This document shows positions 25,674 through 35,023 of a stretch of 64,000 nucleotides of DNA, piece after piece. The stretch covers positions 57,243-121,242 of the forward strand of contig JAFZFP010000027.1 of assembly GCA_017555905.1 (NCBI GenBank), written 5' to 3'. The number at the start of each line of letters is the position of its first letter. Position 1 is the first letter of the stretch. The notes beneath the pieces are model-generated. The model was not told the DNA's origin, ran no database searches, and saw nothing but the letters and a program-made list of their open reading frames with translations. Source of the DNA: Alistipes sp. GTDB lineage: Bacteria; Bacteroidota; Bacteroidia; Bacteroidales; Rikenellaceae. Both the position numbers and the translations under genes were made by a program.

Positions 25674-28600
25674 ATGAGGAAATTTTTTACAACCCTCAAG
25701 TCAGTCGTAGCTACTGCTGTTATAGCATCTATGACATTGGCTGCATCGTGTTCTTATGACGATTCAGCTATAAAGGACAATCTCAACAAGGTTCAGCAGG
25801 AGGTTGACAAGGTTGAGAAGGACCTCGCAGCATTGACAGAGCGCGTTGCTGCATTGGAGGATCAGCTTGCACAGGAGGTTGATGCTTTGAAATCTCTTAT
25901 CAATGGCAAGACTGTTGTTACTAATGTTGAGACTGCAAACGGTGTAACTACTGTTACATTGTCTGACGGTACAACTTTCAAAGTTTACCCAGAGTGTGGT
26001 GTAGTTGATACTGACACTGACACCGACACTAACACTTACCTCTCAATTGCTGAGGATAACGGTGTTCTTTACTGGGCAGTTTACGAGATGGGTGAGTTCA
26101 AGGATTGGTTCCTCGTTAATGGCGAGAAGGTGCCTGTTTACGATGGTAACGATCAGGATGACGACGTATGTGACAATCCTTATCAGCCAGAGGAGCCTAT
26201 CGCACCACAGTTCCGCGTAAATACCGAGACTATGAAGATCGAGGTATCTATCGACGGTGGTAACACTTGGGTAGAGTCAGGTTTGGATGCTTCTTCAACA
26301 GGTGCACAGCTCTTCACAGGCGTTAAGGACAATGGTGACGGTACTGTAACTTTCACTTTGGCTGACGGTTCTGAGTTCGCAGTTGTTAAGGCTGAGGTTA
26401 TCGAGTTCAACTCTGCACGCGCACAGGTTTATGTTAAGGCAGGTGAGGTTAAGGAGGTTTACTTCACAATCAACGACGCTGTTGCTGACATCAACGTAAT
26501 GAACCAGCCACTCGGTTGGAAGGCAGAGGTTGCTCTTGCTCCAGTTGCTGAGGAGGATGAGGACAACGTAGATCCAGGTATGGGCGTTTTGGCTGCAGGT
26601 GGTACTGAGTTCGTTTTGAAGGTATCTGCTCCATCTAAGTCATTCCTCAAGAGCGGTTACGCTGAGAAGCACGGCTTCATCCAGGTACACTTCAACACTG
26701 AGGCTGGTGCTTGTAAGGTAGCTAAGTTGGCTGTTGATCTCGCTGAGATTACTTTGGATGTAGATAAGGCTGGTAACATCACTATCGAGAACTCTTGGGT
26801 TGATACATATATGCAGCAGGATTGGTGGACTGGTGAGACTACTGAGGTTACTGCATTCAACAACTACTATGTAGGTGTTATGCCATTGCTTGATTACTCA
26901 GGTGACTGGATGGCAGACTACGATAACTATGTTGATATGATTGCTGGTTATTTGAATAACCTTGGTTACTATTTCCAGAACTTTGTAGAGCCTGTATTTG
27001 AGGAGGGTGTTTGCGAGAAGCACGTATTCCAGGCATCTGTTGAGGAGTTCGTTAATTCTTCACTCAACTACTACGATATCGCTTACGAGGGTGAGTCATT
27101 CTTGGTATTCGTTATTCCTTGCGATATGAACAACAATGGCGAGTTTATGATGGATGAAGCACTCTTCGCAGAGTTCAAGCAGCTCAGTGTTAAGGTTGAT
27201 GTTGCAGAGTCAGTTTGGAACAATGTTTACTTCGACGTAACTATGCTTGGTGGTTCTGAGTACGGTGTTTACCCAGTTGCTAAGTCTACAGTTCTTTCAT
27301 ACTATGATTCTGCTGAGGCATACTTCGCTGATATGCTTAGCCAGGTTCTTGCATACCCAGAGTGGTATGACTTCGGTTACACTGTAACTAAGGATGTTGT
27401 TGATTCACACATCGCTCTTAACGACCTTATCGGTGGTTATTTCGAACTCTATCCATCAACTGAGTACTACTTGGCAATCTTCGCTCAGGAGGATGGTCGC
27501 GAGGATTACACTGCTGAGGATCTCGTTATCGTTGAGTTCGCTACTGCAGACCTCGTAGAGGCTGAGACTCCATCAGAGTACACTTTGGTTGAGGGTGAGA
27601 ACTTCGGTTACTACCAGCTCCATATGCAGCTTACCGTTCCTGAGACTACTGCTGCAGTATTCTCTAAGTGGTATGACCCAACTGACGAGGCACTCGAGAC
27701 AGAGGAGACTTTGAAGGCAAGCCTTATCGCTGACGGTTACTACAAGTATGAGTGGGGCTACACTGGTTACACTTACGACTTGAGTACAAATGTTGATCTT
27801 CCTGGTACTACTAAGAAACTTGCTCTTTTGATCATCGACGCTGCTGGTAACTCTACATTGGTAGTTGAGGAAATTACTTCACCAGTTCCAGTTTACACAA
27901 CTGCTGAGCTTGCTATCGAGTCTGTAGAGTTCACTACTACTGCTGCTACAATCAACGTATCAGGTCTTGAGGGTCTTGAGCTTAAGAAGGCTGTTGCTTA
28001 CTTGGCTTCAACCGACGCTAACTCATATTACTTGAAGAGCGAGGCTGATCTTAAGGATTTGGCACTCTCTACTAACTGGATGTATCGTCAGTTGGAGGAC
28101 TTCACTAACGGTATCGTTTACGATGCATCTGCTATCCAGACTGCTGACTACAAGACAGCGTTGGTTCCTGGTAAGACTTACCGCGTAGCTCTTGGTTTGG
28201 TATTCGCTGATGGTTCTATCGCTCAGACTCTCTATGGTGAGTTCACTTACCCAGCTGAGGAGCAGCCTGAGGAGCCAGAGGAGCCAGGTGATGAGGTAGT
28301 TTACACTTCTGCAGCTGCAGACGGTGATATATATTACAGCGATTACTATGTTTATCTCTACGGAAGCAATGGCGATACTGTTAGATTGAACTTCTACGGT
28401 ATCTCAGAGTACAACACTTACTTCATCCCTGCAGGTACTTATGACTTCGGTGGATGGTTTGGTGCAGTCTACACAGGCGGTTACTCATACATCGAGCACA
28501 GCGATGGATCAAGAGACAACATCAACAGTGGTACTGTAGCTGTAGCTGAGGTTGATGGTAAGTATCGTATCGAGGTAACTGCTCAGGTTGGTGACACCAA

Positions 28601-29414
28601 CGCAGCGTTCAGCGCAGTTTACGAGGGTGCTATCAATGGCCTTATCCTTCCAAGCCAGTATATTGCTCCAGAGCCAGAGCCAGAGCCAGAGCCAGTTGGT
28701 TTCGCTCCAGTTCGCGCTGAGTACGACCTCAAGTTCGATCTTTACGAGTACAACGGTGGTGACGGTGAGTACGCATTCTGGTTGTATGACGAGAACAACA
28801 ACTACATCGAGGTAATCTGCCGCGTAGGTCCTCACACTAACTGGGATTATACTTACTACGCTACTAAGGTTATCGATGGCGTAAGCGTTGAGGCTACTGA
28901 GGTTGCAACTCAGGCTCCAAGCGACTATGAGTGTGAGGCAGGTGAGAAGCACTTCCGTGTTACTGCTACATTCGCTGATGACACTGCAGTTCAGATCATC
29001 GTTTCTGTTCCAGCAGTTGAGGTTAACTACCTTGGCGAGGATTCTACCTACGCTCCAGGTTCTGATAACCCAGGCGTTGGCGGTGGTGACGAGTCTTCAG
29101 ATGTTTATCCTACAATTTACGGTGTAGATTTTAGATATGAGCCAGACTATGGTGAGACAGAGGCTTTCTTCTACATTGATGAGGAAGGTTCACAGTATCA
29201 TCGAGTATGCTTTACTGAGTATCCATTGACTGAGGGTGTTAAGACAAGCTACACCAAGAACTTCACTTCTATCGCAGGTAAGGGCGCTACTGTTGCCGCA
29301 ATCAATATTGAGGTATCGAAGAATGCAGATGGCAACTTCGTATTCATTGGTACTATTACAGGCGAGGATGGTACAGTTTACCATATTGACACTACAAACG
29401 CTGAGATGTGGTAG
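25674..29414 (+). CDS. Giant DUF4988-type surface lipoprotein
   Basis: This is the longest protein here (1246 residues). A lipoprotein signal (ASMTLAASC, Cys at about residue 27) is followed by a heptad-rich coiled coil (about 30-80), then an NGVTTVTLSDGTTF strand unit that matches the DUF4988 / PL29 N-terminal family. An Asp/Thr repeat (about 111-120), many beta-rich Ig-like units and a Pro-Glu linker near residue 1000 (five PE pairs) come after. I see no catalytic motif, so it is probably a structural or binding protein displayed on a trimeric stalk. Codons are strikingly uniform (GCT, GTT, ACT, AAC, CCA), unlike the neighbours, which suggests very high expression. Confidence 0.7.
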   Translation: MRKFFTTLKSVVATAVIASMTLAASCSYDDSAIKDNLNKVQQEVDKVEKDLAALTERVAALEDQLAQEVDALKSLINGKTVVTNVETANGVTTVTLSDGTTFKVYPECGVVDTDTDTDTNTYLSIAEDNGVLYWAVYEMGEFKDWFLVNGEKVPVYDGNDQDDDVCDNPYQPEEPIAPQFRVNTETMKIEVSIDGGNTWVESGLDASSTGAQLFTGVKDNGDGTVTFTLADGSEFAVVKAEVIEFNSARAQVYVKAGEVKEVYFTINDAVADINVMNQPLGWKAEVALAPVAEEDEDNVDPGMGVLAAGGTEFVLKVSAPSKSFLKSGYAEKHGFIQVHFNTEAGACKVAKLAVDLAEITLDVDKAGNITIENSWVDTYMQQDWWTGETTEVTAFNNYYVGVMPLLDYSGDWMADYDNYVDMIAGYLNNLGYYFQNFVEPVFEEGVCEKHVFQASVEEFVNSSLNYYDIAYEGESFLVFVIPCDMNNNGEFMMDEALFAEFKQLSVKVDVAESVWNNVYFDVTMLGGSEYGVYPVAKSTVLSYYDSAEAYFADMLSQVLAYPEWYDFGYTVTKDVVDSHIALNDLIGGYFELYPSTEYYLAIFAQEDGREDYTAEDLVIVEFATADLVEAETPSEYTLVEGENFGYYQLHMQLTVPETTAAVFSKWYDPTDEALETEETLKASLIADGYYKYEWGYTGYTYDLSTNVDLPGTTKKLALLIIDAAGNSTLVVEEITSPVPVYTTAELAIESVEFTTTAATINVSGLEGLELKKAVAYLASTDANSYYLKSEADLKDLALSTNWMYRQLEDFTNGIVYDASAIQTADYKTALVPGKTYRVALGLVFADGSIAQTLYGEFTYPAEEQPEEPEEPGDEVVYTSAAADGDIYYSDYYVYLYGSNGDTVRLNFYGISEYNTYFIPAGTYDFGGWFGAVYTGGYSYIEHSDGSRDNINSGTVAVAEVDGKYRIEVTAQVGDTNAAFSAVYEGAINGLILPSQYIAPEPEPEPEPVGFAPVRAEYDLKFDLYEYNGGDGEYAFWLYDENNNYIEVICRVGPHTNWDYTYYATKVIDGVSVEATEVATQAPSDYECEAGEKHFRVTATFADDTAVQIIVSVPAVEVNYLGEDSTYAPGSDNPGVGGGDESSDVYPTIYGVDFRYEPDYGETEAFFYIDEEGSQYHRVCFTEYPLTEGVKTSYTKNFTSIAGKGATVAAINIEVSKNADGNFVFIGTITGEDGTVYHIDTTNAEMW

Positions 29415-29437
29415 AATACTACAATTAGCAAACTTTT

Positions 29438-29472
29438 CGGAGCTTCCCAATCGGGAGGCTCCGATTTTTTTT
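29438..29472 (+). terminator. Terminator of the 1246-residue lipoprotein gene
   Basis: An 11-bp stem (29438-29448 with 29453-29463, one G-T pair) with a 4-base loop is followed by a run of nine T. Confidence 0.9.
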
Positions 29473-29533
29473 GCCCTTGGCTCTGTGGTGGGGTGTGGAG
29501 CAAGGCTTTGCCTTGCCTGCTATGCAGGAGGGG

Positions 29534-29726
29534 GTTTAGGGAGTTTAGGGAGTTTAGGGAGTTTAGGGAGTTTAGGGAGGTTAAAGAGTTTAGAGTGTTT
29601 AAGGGTAGCGCATATACAAGATGGGTTGCGCAAGCCTCCCTAACTTCCTTGTCGCCTCAAGGCGTCAAGGCAATGCTATGCCATACCCCCTCCTTAAACT
29701 CCCTAAACTCCCTAAATTCCCTATCG
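29534..29726. repeat. 9-bp GTTTAGGGA tandem repeat with inverted arm
   Basis: Five exact copies of GTTTAGGGA run from 29534 to 29578 and continue as degenerate copies to about 29607. The inverse unit TCCCTAAAC occurs about 3.5 times at 29691-29726. The arms could pair over roughly 35 bases around a 100-base centre that itself contains TCCCTAAC. Open frames through it read Glu-Phe-Arg repeats and look spurious. No gene lies in 29415-30163. Confidence 0.8.
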
Positions 29727-29755
29727 CTATGCTGTTGCTCGGCAAACAGCATAGC
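29726..29755. repeat. 11-bp hairpin beside the GTTTAGGGA repeat
   Basis: A perfect 11-bp stem (29726-29736 with 29745-29755) with an 8-base loop follows directly on the inverted arm. It has no T-run, so it is not a terminator. It may be part of the same intergenic element. Confidence 0.6.
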
Positions 29756-30163
29756 AGGCTGCGACAACTACAAAAAAAGTGAACTGCGTCAAACTCCTTT
29801 GCGGAGATTGCGCAGTCCACCGACACACTCAATCATTAACCAAATATCTTTCGTCGCGCCAAGTCTCTCGCCTTGGTGGTAGGGGAGCAAAACCTCGGAG
29901 GCCTAACCCAAAACTCCGTCGCAATACCCCTCTCCCAGCGACACTATATTTCGATCTTTAACACAGTGCAAAGGTAGGGGTTATTATATAAATCTCCAAT
30001 TTTTCGGCCCTAAAAGATTTCCCCGACAAAAATGTAAAACGCTGATTATCAGTGTATTGAAAAGTGGCTCTCCACTTTTTTTTCGCAACACTAATAATCA
30101 GCATTTTATGCCCATTTTGGGCTGTTTTAGCGAAATATGCCTATTTCGTTGAATCTCAGCGAT

Positions 30164-31831
30164 TTACTTCTCATTTAGGGCCGAAATGAAAATTTCGGCA
30201 TCTTGAGCGCCCGACTCCTTGATTTTGCTCTTGATGCGATACTTCATCTTCGACAGTGCAACCGTATTGCTATCGACAAAGATAGATATCGCGCGTGACG
30301 AGAAACCCGCAAAACTATAGAGTGCAACCTTCAACTCGCGCTCGTTGAGTTTCGGACATTGGCTACGCAACTTAGCCATAAGTTCCGAGCGACAATCGTT
30401 CACCAACGACTCCAACTCGGCAAGCGTCGCCTCGTCGCTCTTGATGGTGTTGATTGTATTGCGCACCTGGTCGAATACCTTGGTCGCCTGACGCGACGTG
30501 TCGCTATGGTCGTAGTAGGTCTCGCAGAGCGAATTCAATACCGTCAGGCGGTCGTTATAGAGCCTATCTACAGCCTTAGCGAGTGGCTCGCTATTGCTAT
30601 CCTTACGTGTTAGTTGCAACTCGGTGACCATATCCATATAGTGTTGCACGTCGGCCTGCCACTTCCTGCGTCGCCACACAGCATAGCCGATGCCCGCAGC
30701 AGCGAGGATAAGCGATATAGTGGCGATAGCGTAGATGCGGATGCGGATAACCTGCATCTCGCGCTCCTCCTGAATGATAGCGGATTTGAGGAGTGCTACC
30801 TGGTTGGTAAGCACGGGTTGCTCGGCAGCCGTGATGATGACATCCACTAAGCGACGGATGATGTGCTCAAGGTTCTCGGAGCCCTCGGCATCGTTGCCCG
30901 TATGGTGGTTGAAATAGTACTTAGCACGCTCCGTAGCCATAAAATCTATGTTCGGCTGGCTCTCGGCAGCGGCCAAGGCCTCCAAAGCCTCCTCGAACTC
31001 CCCCTTGAAGGTGTGGGCTATAGACTTCATAGAGTAGTAGTGGGAGAGCAACCACAAGGCGCAGTCGTAGGTCTCGAACATCTCGACGGTGGCGATGAAA
31101 TGCTCCTTATCCCCCCTGAAAAGGTAGAGTTCGCAGGTCTCGTGAAGCACCGTGCAGAGGAAGTCGAGGTTGTTGGTCTCTATGGCGTAGTCGCGAGCAT
31201 CGGCAAAGAGACTATCTGCAGTGGCGAAGTTCTGGGTCTTGATAGCCACCTGTCCCATATTATACATAGTATAGTGGGTGTGGTAGGGGAGGCCCAACTC
31301 CTCGAAGCACTCCAACGCCTTTTCGTATGAGGCGTAACTCGTGGGGTAGAGGTCATTCTGGCGGTAGATGTCGCCCTCGGCACGGTGGATAAGGCCCTCA
31401 AGGCGTCTATTCCTGGCTATGGCAAGCGACTCTTTGGCCTTAGAGAAGGAGAGGATAGCCTCGGGGTTCTCCTTGGCTAACGACTGAATAAGGCCGTGTT
31501 GGTAGTAGGCTCTGGCACGCTTGTCGTGGTCTGAAGAGCCCTCATAAAACGCTACGGCAATGCGGGTGAGCGAGTCGCTATTGACCAACATACGGTTGTA
31601 GTAGCACGCCTCGCTATAGACCAAGGCATAGTGTGCCAAGAGCGCCTCGTTGGGGATAGACCCCCTGTCGATGCTCTGCAACACCTCGATAGCCCTCGCA
31701 GGATGCTCCTCGGCAAGGGCCGAAGCCTTGTCGAGGGTGGTGGTGAGTGTGTGGTGGTCGCACGACACAAGGAGCAGGGTCGAGGCCAAGAGCGCTATGC
31801 AGACCCTTGCGGTGTCGATAAATCGTGCCAT
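30164..31831 (-). CDS. TPR membrane regulator of the Bacteroidota type
   Basis: The 555-residue protein begins with a lipoprotein-like signal (ASTLLLVSC). TPR-like helix pairs follow from about residue 30 to 330, then one transmembrane helix (about 366-385) and a coiled coil, and a C-terminal helical domain (KLNERELKVALYSFAGFSS, then SNTVALSKMKYRIKSKI) like the LuxR-type helix-turn-helix seen in related proteins. This layout is common in Bacteroidota as one-component membrane regulators. It follows the META lipoprotein gene by 41 bases, so the two may be one operon. The signal and target genes are unknown. Confidence 0.75.
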   Translation of the reverse strand: MARFIDTARVCIALLASTLLLVSCDHHTLTTTLDKASALAEEHPARAIEVLQSIDRGSIPNEALLAHYALVYSEACYYNRMLVNSDSLTRIAVAFYEGSSDHDKRARAYYQHGLIQSLAKENPEAILSFSKAKESLAIARNRRLEGLIHRAEGDIYRQNDLYPTSYASYEKALECFEELGLPYHTHYTMYNMGQVAIKTQNFATADSLFADARDYAIETNNLDFLCTVLHETCELYLFRGDKEHFIATVEMFETYDCALWLLSHYYSMKSIAHTFKGEFEEALEALAAAESQPNIDFMATERAKYYFNHHTGNDAEGSENLEHIIRRLVDVIITAAEQPVLTNQVALLKSAIIQEEREMQVIRIRIYAIATISLILAAAGIGYAVWRRRKWQADVQHYMDMVTELQLTRKDSNSEPLAKAVDRLYNDRLTVLNSLCETYYDHSDTSRQATKVFDQVRNTINTIKSDEATLAELESLVNDCRSELMAKLRSQCPKLNERELKVALYSFAGFSSRAISIFVDSNTVALSKMKYRIKSKIKESGAQDAEIFISALNEK

Positions 31832-31872
31832 AAGCGTTGGGTGTGGGTTAGTGGGTTAGTCGGACTGTCGCG

Positions 31873-32304
31873 TTACTCGATTGCCACGGCGTGCATAATG
31901 GCTACGAGGGTGCCATTGCTCAACAAAATCATATTGTCGGCATCCATCTCGTAGTGGGTGACGGTCTCGAGCATATCGTAGTAGGCGCTCTCCTGCTTGT
32001 GGTTGGGGCAGAGACGGCGCGTAGAGCCAAGGTTGGCGATGGTCAAGGCGCGTGACGAGGTCACAGAGTAGGTCGCCGAGAGGCGGTTGCAGTCGCCAAC
32101 ACCTGAGACGGTGCCGTTGTCGTGGAAGAGCAAAGTGTAGCTCTCTCCCTCGGCCTTAACCTCCTGGCCCATCATCTGAACCAACTGCCACTCGGTGCCA
32201 ACAAGCGGCTTCTCAAGTTTCGAGCGGTTGCGACAATCACAGCAACCCGAGGTGGCAATAACAGAAAAAAGTAGTGCCGACAAAAATAAAATCGTTCGTT
32301 TCAT
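31873..32304 (-). CDS. META-domain (HslJ-like) lipoprotein
   Basis: The 143-residue product has a lipoprotein signal ending in ATSGC and a META/HslJ domain (LVGTEWQLVQMMGQ, later DNGTVSGVGDCNRLSATY and the late TRRLCPN). I place the start at ATG 32304, because the longer frame from 32355 adds 17 residues that disturb the signal peptide. META proteins are envelope proteins tied to stress and motility in other bacteria; their exact function is poorly known. It precedes a TPR regulator on the same strand. Confidence 0.8.
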   Translation of the reverse strand: MKRTILFLSALLFSVIATSGCCDCRNRSKLEKPLVGTEWQLVQMMGQEVKAEGESYTLLFHDNGTVSGVGDCNRLSATYSVTSSRALTIANLGSTRRLCPNHKQESAYYDMLETVTHYEMDADNMILLSNGTLVAIMHAVAIE

Positions 32305-32324
32305 ACTATTTAGTAAATTATAAT

Positions 32325-32349
32325 TATCTTTGTAGTCGGAACAAAGATA
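32325..32349. promoter_or_regulatory. Overlapping divergent promoters
   Basis: TATCTTTG on the plus strand (32325-32332, towards ridA) and TATCTTTG on the minus strand (32349-32342, towards the META gene) lie only 9 bases apart. Predicted start points of the two transcripts would fall almost on top of each other, so one polymerase may exclude the other. Confidence 0.6.
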
Positions 32350-32377
32350 ATACAAATCAACTAAAACTGATACAAAA

Positions 32378-32752
32378 ATGAAAAAAGTTATCGCTTCTCC
32401 TTTGGCTCCTAAGGCCGTAGGTCCTTATTCACAGGCTATCGCACACGACGCAACTCTCTACATCTCTGGTCAGCTCCCTATCGACGGCGCTACAGGCAAG
32501 ATGGCTGAGGGCGTAGAGGCTCAGACTCGTCAGGCTCTCACAAACCTCGGTTACATCCTCGAGGAGGCTGGCTACACCTTCGATAACGTGGCTAAGACTA
32601 CTGTGTTGTTGGCCAATATCGCTGACTTCGGCGCTATGAACGCTATCTACGCCGAGTTCTTCACTGGCGACAAGCCTGCTCGTATCTGCTACCAGGTGGC
32701 TGCTTTGCCTATGGGCGCATTGGTAGAGATCGACGCTATCGCAATTAAGTAA
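32378..32752 (+). CDS. ridA: RidA family deaminase
   Basis: RidA hydrolyses reactive enamine/imine intermediates made by PLP enzymes such as threonine dehydratase. The signature RICYQVAALPMGALVEIDAIA holds the conserved Arg and the RidA C-terminal pattern, and GPYSQAIAHDATLYISGQLP is also present. The 124-residue length is exact for the trimeric family. It stands as a single gene with its own terminator. Confidence 0.93.
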   Translation: MKKVIASPLAPKAVGPYSQAIAHDATLYISGQLPIDGATGKMAEGVEAQTRQALTNLGYILEEAGYTFDNVAKTTVLLANIADFGAMNAIYAEFFTGDKPARICYQVAALPMGALVEIDAIAIK

Positions 32753-32776
32753 GTGCTATACTTGAGCGAATAAGTA

Positions 32777-32808
32777 GGGACCGCCCAATGACTCTATTGG
32801 GCTGTCCC
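32777..32808 (+). terminator. Terminator after ridA
   Basis: A 13-bp stem with one mismatch (32777-32789 with 32796-32808) and a 6-base loop; the following T-run is poor. Confidence 0.55.
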
Positions 32809-32836
32809 ATCTTGTAAATACCCCAATACGATAATT

Positions 32837-33463
32837 ATGAACACCCAGACCATATCAATAGGTGTATTCATTGATGGTGGATACTACGCAAAACTCAACG
32901 ATGACCTCAATACACGACTCTCAAAACGTCTAAACATCAAGAGTCTGCTCAACTACATCCGTGAGATCGTCGCTACCGACTGCGATAACGACATACGCTA
33001 TTGCCAAATCACCGAGAGCCACTACTACAGAGGTCGCTACCGCGCAAGTGTGGCAAGGGATAAGAATATGCTCTATGGCGAGCGTAGTTTCGAGGATGTC
33101 CTCATCGATAATGATATTATGTGCCACTACAAGCATCTGCGCGAGGATGGTAATGGCCAGGTCGTGGAGAAGGGTATAGATGTGTGGTTCGCGCTTGAGG
33201 CATACGAGTATGCCATGGTGCGCAAATTCGACTTCGTGGTGCTTATCACGGGCGATGCCGACCACGAAATGTTGGTGCGCAAGCTCAAGGCCTTGGATAC
33301 CAAAGTTATACTGCTTTCGGGTGATTTCGGTCGCTCGTCGATGATCTCCTATCTCTTGCGCGAGGAGGCAAATATCTACCTTAACCTCAGCAATGAGTTC
33401 AAGGAAAATCCTGAACTGGTCGATGTCTTGTGTCTTTCAAAACCCAAGATAAAGGAGGAGTAA
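32837..33463 (+). CDS. NYN domain protein (LabA/DUF88-like)
   Basis: The 208-residue protein fits the NYN (PIN-like) ribonuclease fold. GVFIDGGYYAKL carries the first Asp, KGIDVWFALEAYEYAM the second and LITGDADHEMLV the D-x-D that completes the acidic metal site. The C-terminal part (SYLLREEANIYLNLSNEF) ends the fold without a further OST-HTH domain. It is probably a single-strand RNA nuclease or a regulator of RNA; the target is unknown. It lies between ridA and kbl, each with its own terminator or promoter. Confidence 0.85.
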   Translation: MNTQTISIGVFIDGGYYAKLNDDLNTRLSKRLNIKSLLNYIREIVATDCDNDIRYCQITESHYYRGRYRASVARDKNMLYGERSFEDVLIDNDIMCHYKHLREDGNGQVVEKGIDVWFALEAYEYAMVRKFDFVVLITGDADHEMLVRKLKALDTKVILLSGDFGRSSMISYLLREEANIYLNLSNEFKENPELVDVLCLSKPKIKEE

Positions 33464-33483
33464 CCACCCTAAACAAAGCGTTT

Positions 33484-33512
33484 AAGGCGTACCTAATGGT
33501 GCGCCTTTTTCT
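33484..33512 (+). terminator. Terminator after the NYN gene
   Basis: A 10-bp stem (33484-33493 with 33498-33507, with G-T pairs) is followed by TTTTT. Confidence 0.75.
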
Positions 33513-33565
33513 ATATTAATACGGCTAATTAGGCGATAAATATATTCTAAAAGTGAGGCCGCATC

Positions 33566-33611
33566 GGGCGATAATTAGTGGTAAAAAAGAGCAATTATTG
33601 CCCCCGTTTTT
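33566..33611 (+). terminator. Second hairpin with T-run, purpose unknown
   Basis: An 11-bp stem (33566-33576 with 33593-33603, one G-T pair) and a 16-base loop is followed by CCGTTTTT. It lies 55 bases after the NYN terminator with no gene between. It could be a backup terminator or the 3' end of a very short RNA. Confidence 0.5.
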
Positions 33612-33676
33612 ATGGCTACGGCAGGCACAGAAAAGGTGGGAAGACGAACTTTTTGAAATATTATGCCGAAAACTGC

Positions 33677-33707
33677 TTGCTTTTTCGAGCGAAAAAATCT
33701 ATCTTTG
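33677..33707 (+). promoter_or_regulatory. Promoter of kbl
   Basis: TTG at 33677 and TATCTTTG at 33700 are separated by 20 bases; leader about 85 bases. Confidence 0.65.
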
Positions 33708-33800
33708 TATTTGATATGTGTGCATACCTCTATGGCACGTAGAGATTTTATCGACTAAATTAGGTTTAAATATATTTTCAACATTAAAACTATTAAGACA

Positions 33801-34988
33801 ATGTACGGAAAATTTCAGCAACATTTGCAGAATGAGTTGGCAGAGATTAAGGCTGCTGGCTTGTACAAGACTGAGCGTATTATCGAGTCGCCTCAGCGTG
33901 CAGAGATCGACGTGGCTAACCGTCCAGTATTGAACTTCTGCGCCAACAACTATCTTGGTCTATCTGATAACCAGCGCCTTATCGACGCAGCTAAGCGTGC
34001 TATGGATGAGCGTGGCTTCGGTATGTCATCAGTTCGCTTCATCTGCGGTTGCCAGGATATGCACAAGGAGCTTGAGAAGGCTATTGCAGACTACTTCGGC
34101 ACTGAGGATACTATCCTTTACGCTGCTTGCTTCGACGCTAATGGTGGTGTTTTCGAGCCTCTCTTCACTGCTGAGGACGCAATCATCTCTGACGCTTTGA
34201 ACCACGCATCTATCATCGACGGTGTTCGCCTTTGCAAGGCTCAGCGCTACCGCTATGCTAATGCCGATATGGCAGAGTTGGAGGAGTGCTTGAAGCAGGC
34301 TCAGGCACAGCGTTTCCGCATCATCGTTACTGACGGTGTATTCTCTATGGATGGTAACGCTGCTCCATTGGATAAGATTTGCGAGTTGGCAGAGAAGTAC
34401 GACGCTTTGGTGATGGTTGATGAGTGCCACTCAGCAGGTGTATTGGGTAAGACTGGTCGCGGTATCACTGAGTTGTATGACCTCCGTGGTAAGGTTGATA
34501 TCCTCACAGGTACCCTCGGTAAGGCTTTCGGTGGTGCAGTAGGTGGTTTCACTACTGGTCGCAAGGAGATTATCGATATGCTTCGTCAGCGTTCACGTCC
34601 ATACTTGTTCTCTAACTCATTGCCACCAGCAGTAGTTGGTGCATCTATCGAGATGTTCAAGATGTTGGAGGAGAGCGATGCTTTGCACGATCAGCTCGTA
34701 GCAAACGTCGAGCACTTCCGCTCAAAGATGGTTGCTGCAGGCTTCGATATCAAGCCTACACAGTCGGCTATCTGCGCAGTTATGCTTTACGACGCAAAAC
34801 TTTCACAGGACTTCGCTGCAGAGTTGCAGAAGGAGGGTGTATTCGTAACAGGTTTCTACTACCCAGTAGTACCAAAGGGTCAGGCTCGTATCCGCGTTCA
34901 GGTATCAGCAGGTCACACTGTTGAGCAGTTGGATCGTTGCGTTGAGGCCTTCGTTAAGGTGGGTAAGAACCTCGGCGTACTTAAGTAG
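33801..34988 (+). CDS. kbl: Glycine C-acetyltransferase (2-amino-3-ketobutyrate CoA ligase)
   Basis: This PLP enzyme of the alpha-oxoamine synthase family splits 2-amino-3-ketobutyrate with CoA to glycine and acetyl-CoA in threonine breakdown. NFCANNYLGLSDN, DECHSAGVLGKTGRG and the PLP lysine in TGTLGKAFGGAVGG are visible. The 395-residue length and the N-terminus MYGKFQQHLQNELAEIKAAG favour Kbl over the related BioF or serine palmitoyltransferase. No threonine dehydrogenase is in the window. Codon use is of the highly expressed type. Confidence 0.92.
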   Translation: MYGKFQQHLQNELAEIKAAGLYKTERIIESPQRAEIDVANRPVLNFCANNYLGLSDNQRLIDAAKRAMDERGFGMSSVRFICGCQDMHKELEKAIADYFGTEDTILYAACFDANGGVFEPLFTAEDAIISDALNHASIIDGVRLCKAQRYRYANADMAELEECLKQAQAQRFRIIVTDGVFSMDGNAAPLDKICELAEKYDALVMVDECHSAGVLGKTGRGITELYDLRGKVDILTGTLGKAFGGAVGGFTTGRKEIIDMLRQRSRPYLFSNSLPPAVVGASIEMFKMLEESDALHDQLVANVEHFRSKMVAAGFDIKPTQSAICAVMLYDAKLSQDFAAELQKEGVFVTGFYYPVVPKGQARIRVQVSAGHTVEQLDRCVEAFVKVGKNLGVLK

Positions 34989-35023
34989 TAGAGTAGGGCA
35001 TTGTCCCTTCAGATACTGTAGAT

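Noticed and set aside
29534-29726. CRISPR array
   Set aside because: Repeats are 9 bp, directly adjacent without spacers, and no cas genes are near.
29493-29882. Open frame of 129 residues with Glu-Phe-Arg repeats
   Set aside because: It is a direct translation of the 9-bp tandem repeat, has no codon bias or start signal, and overlaps an intergenic element.
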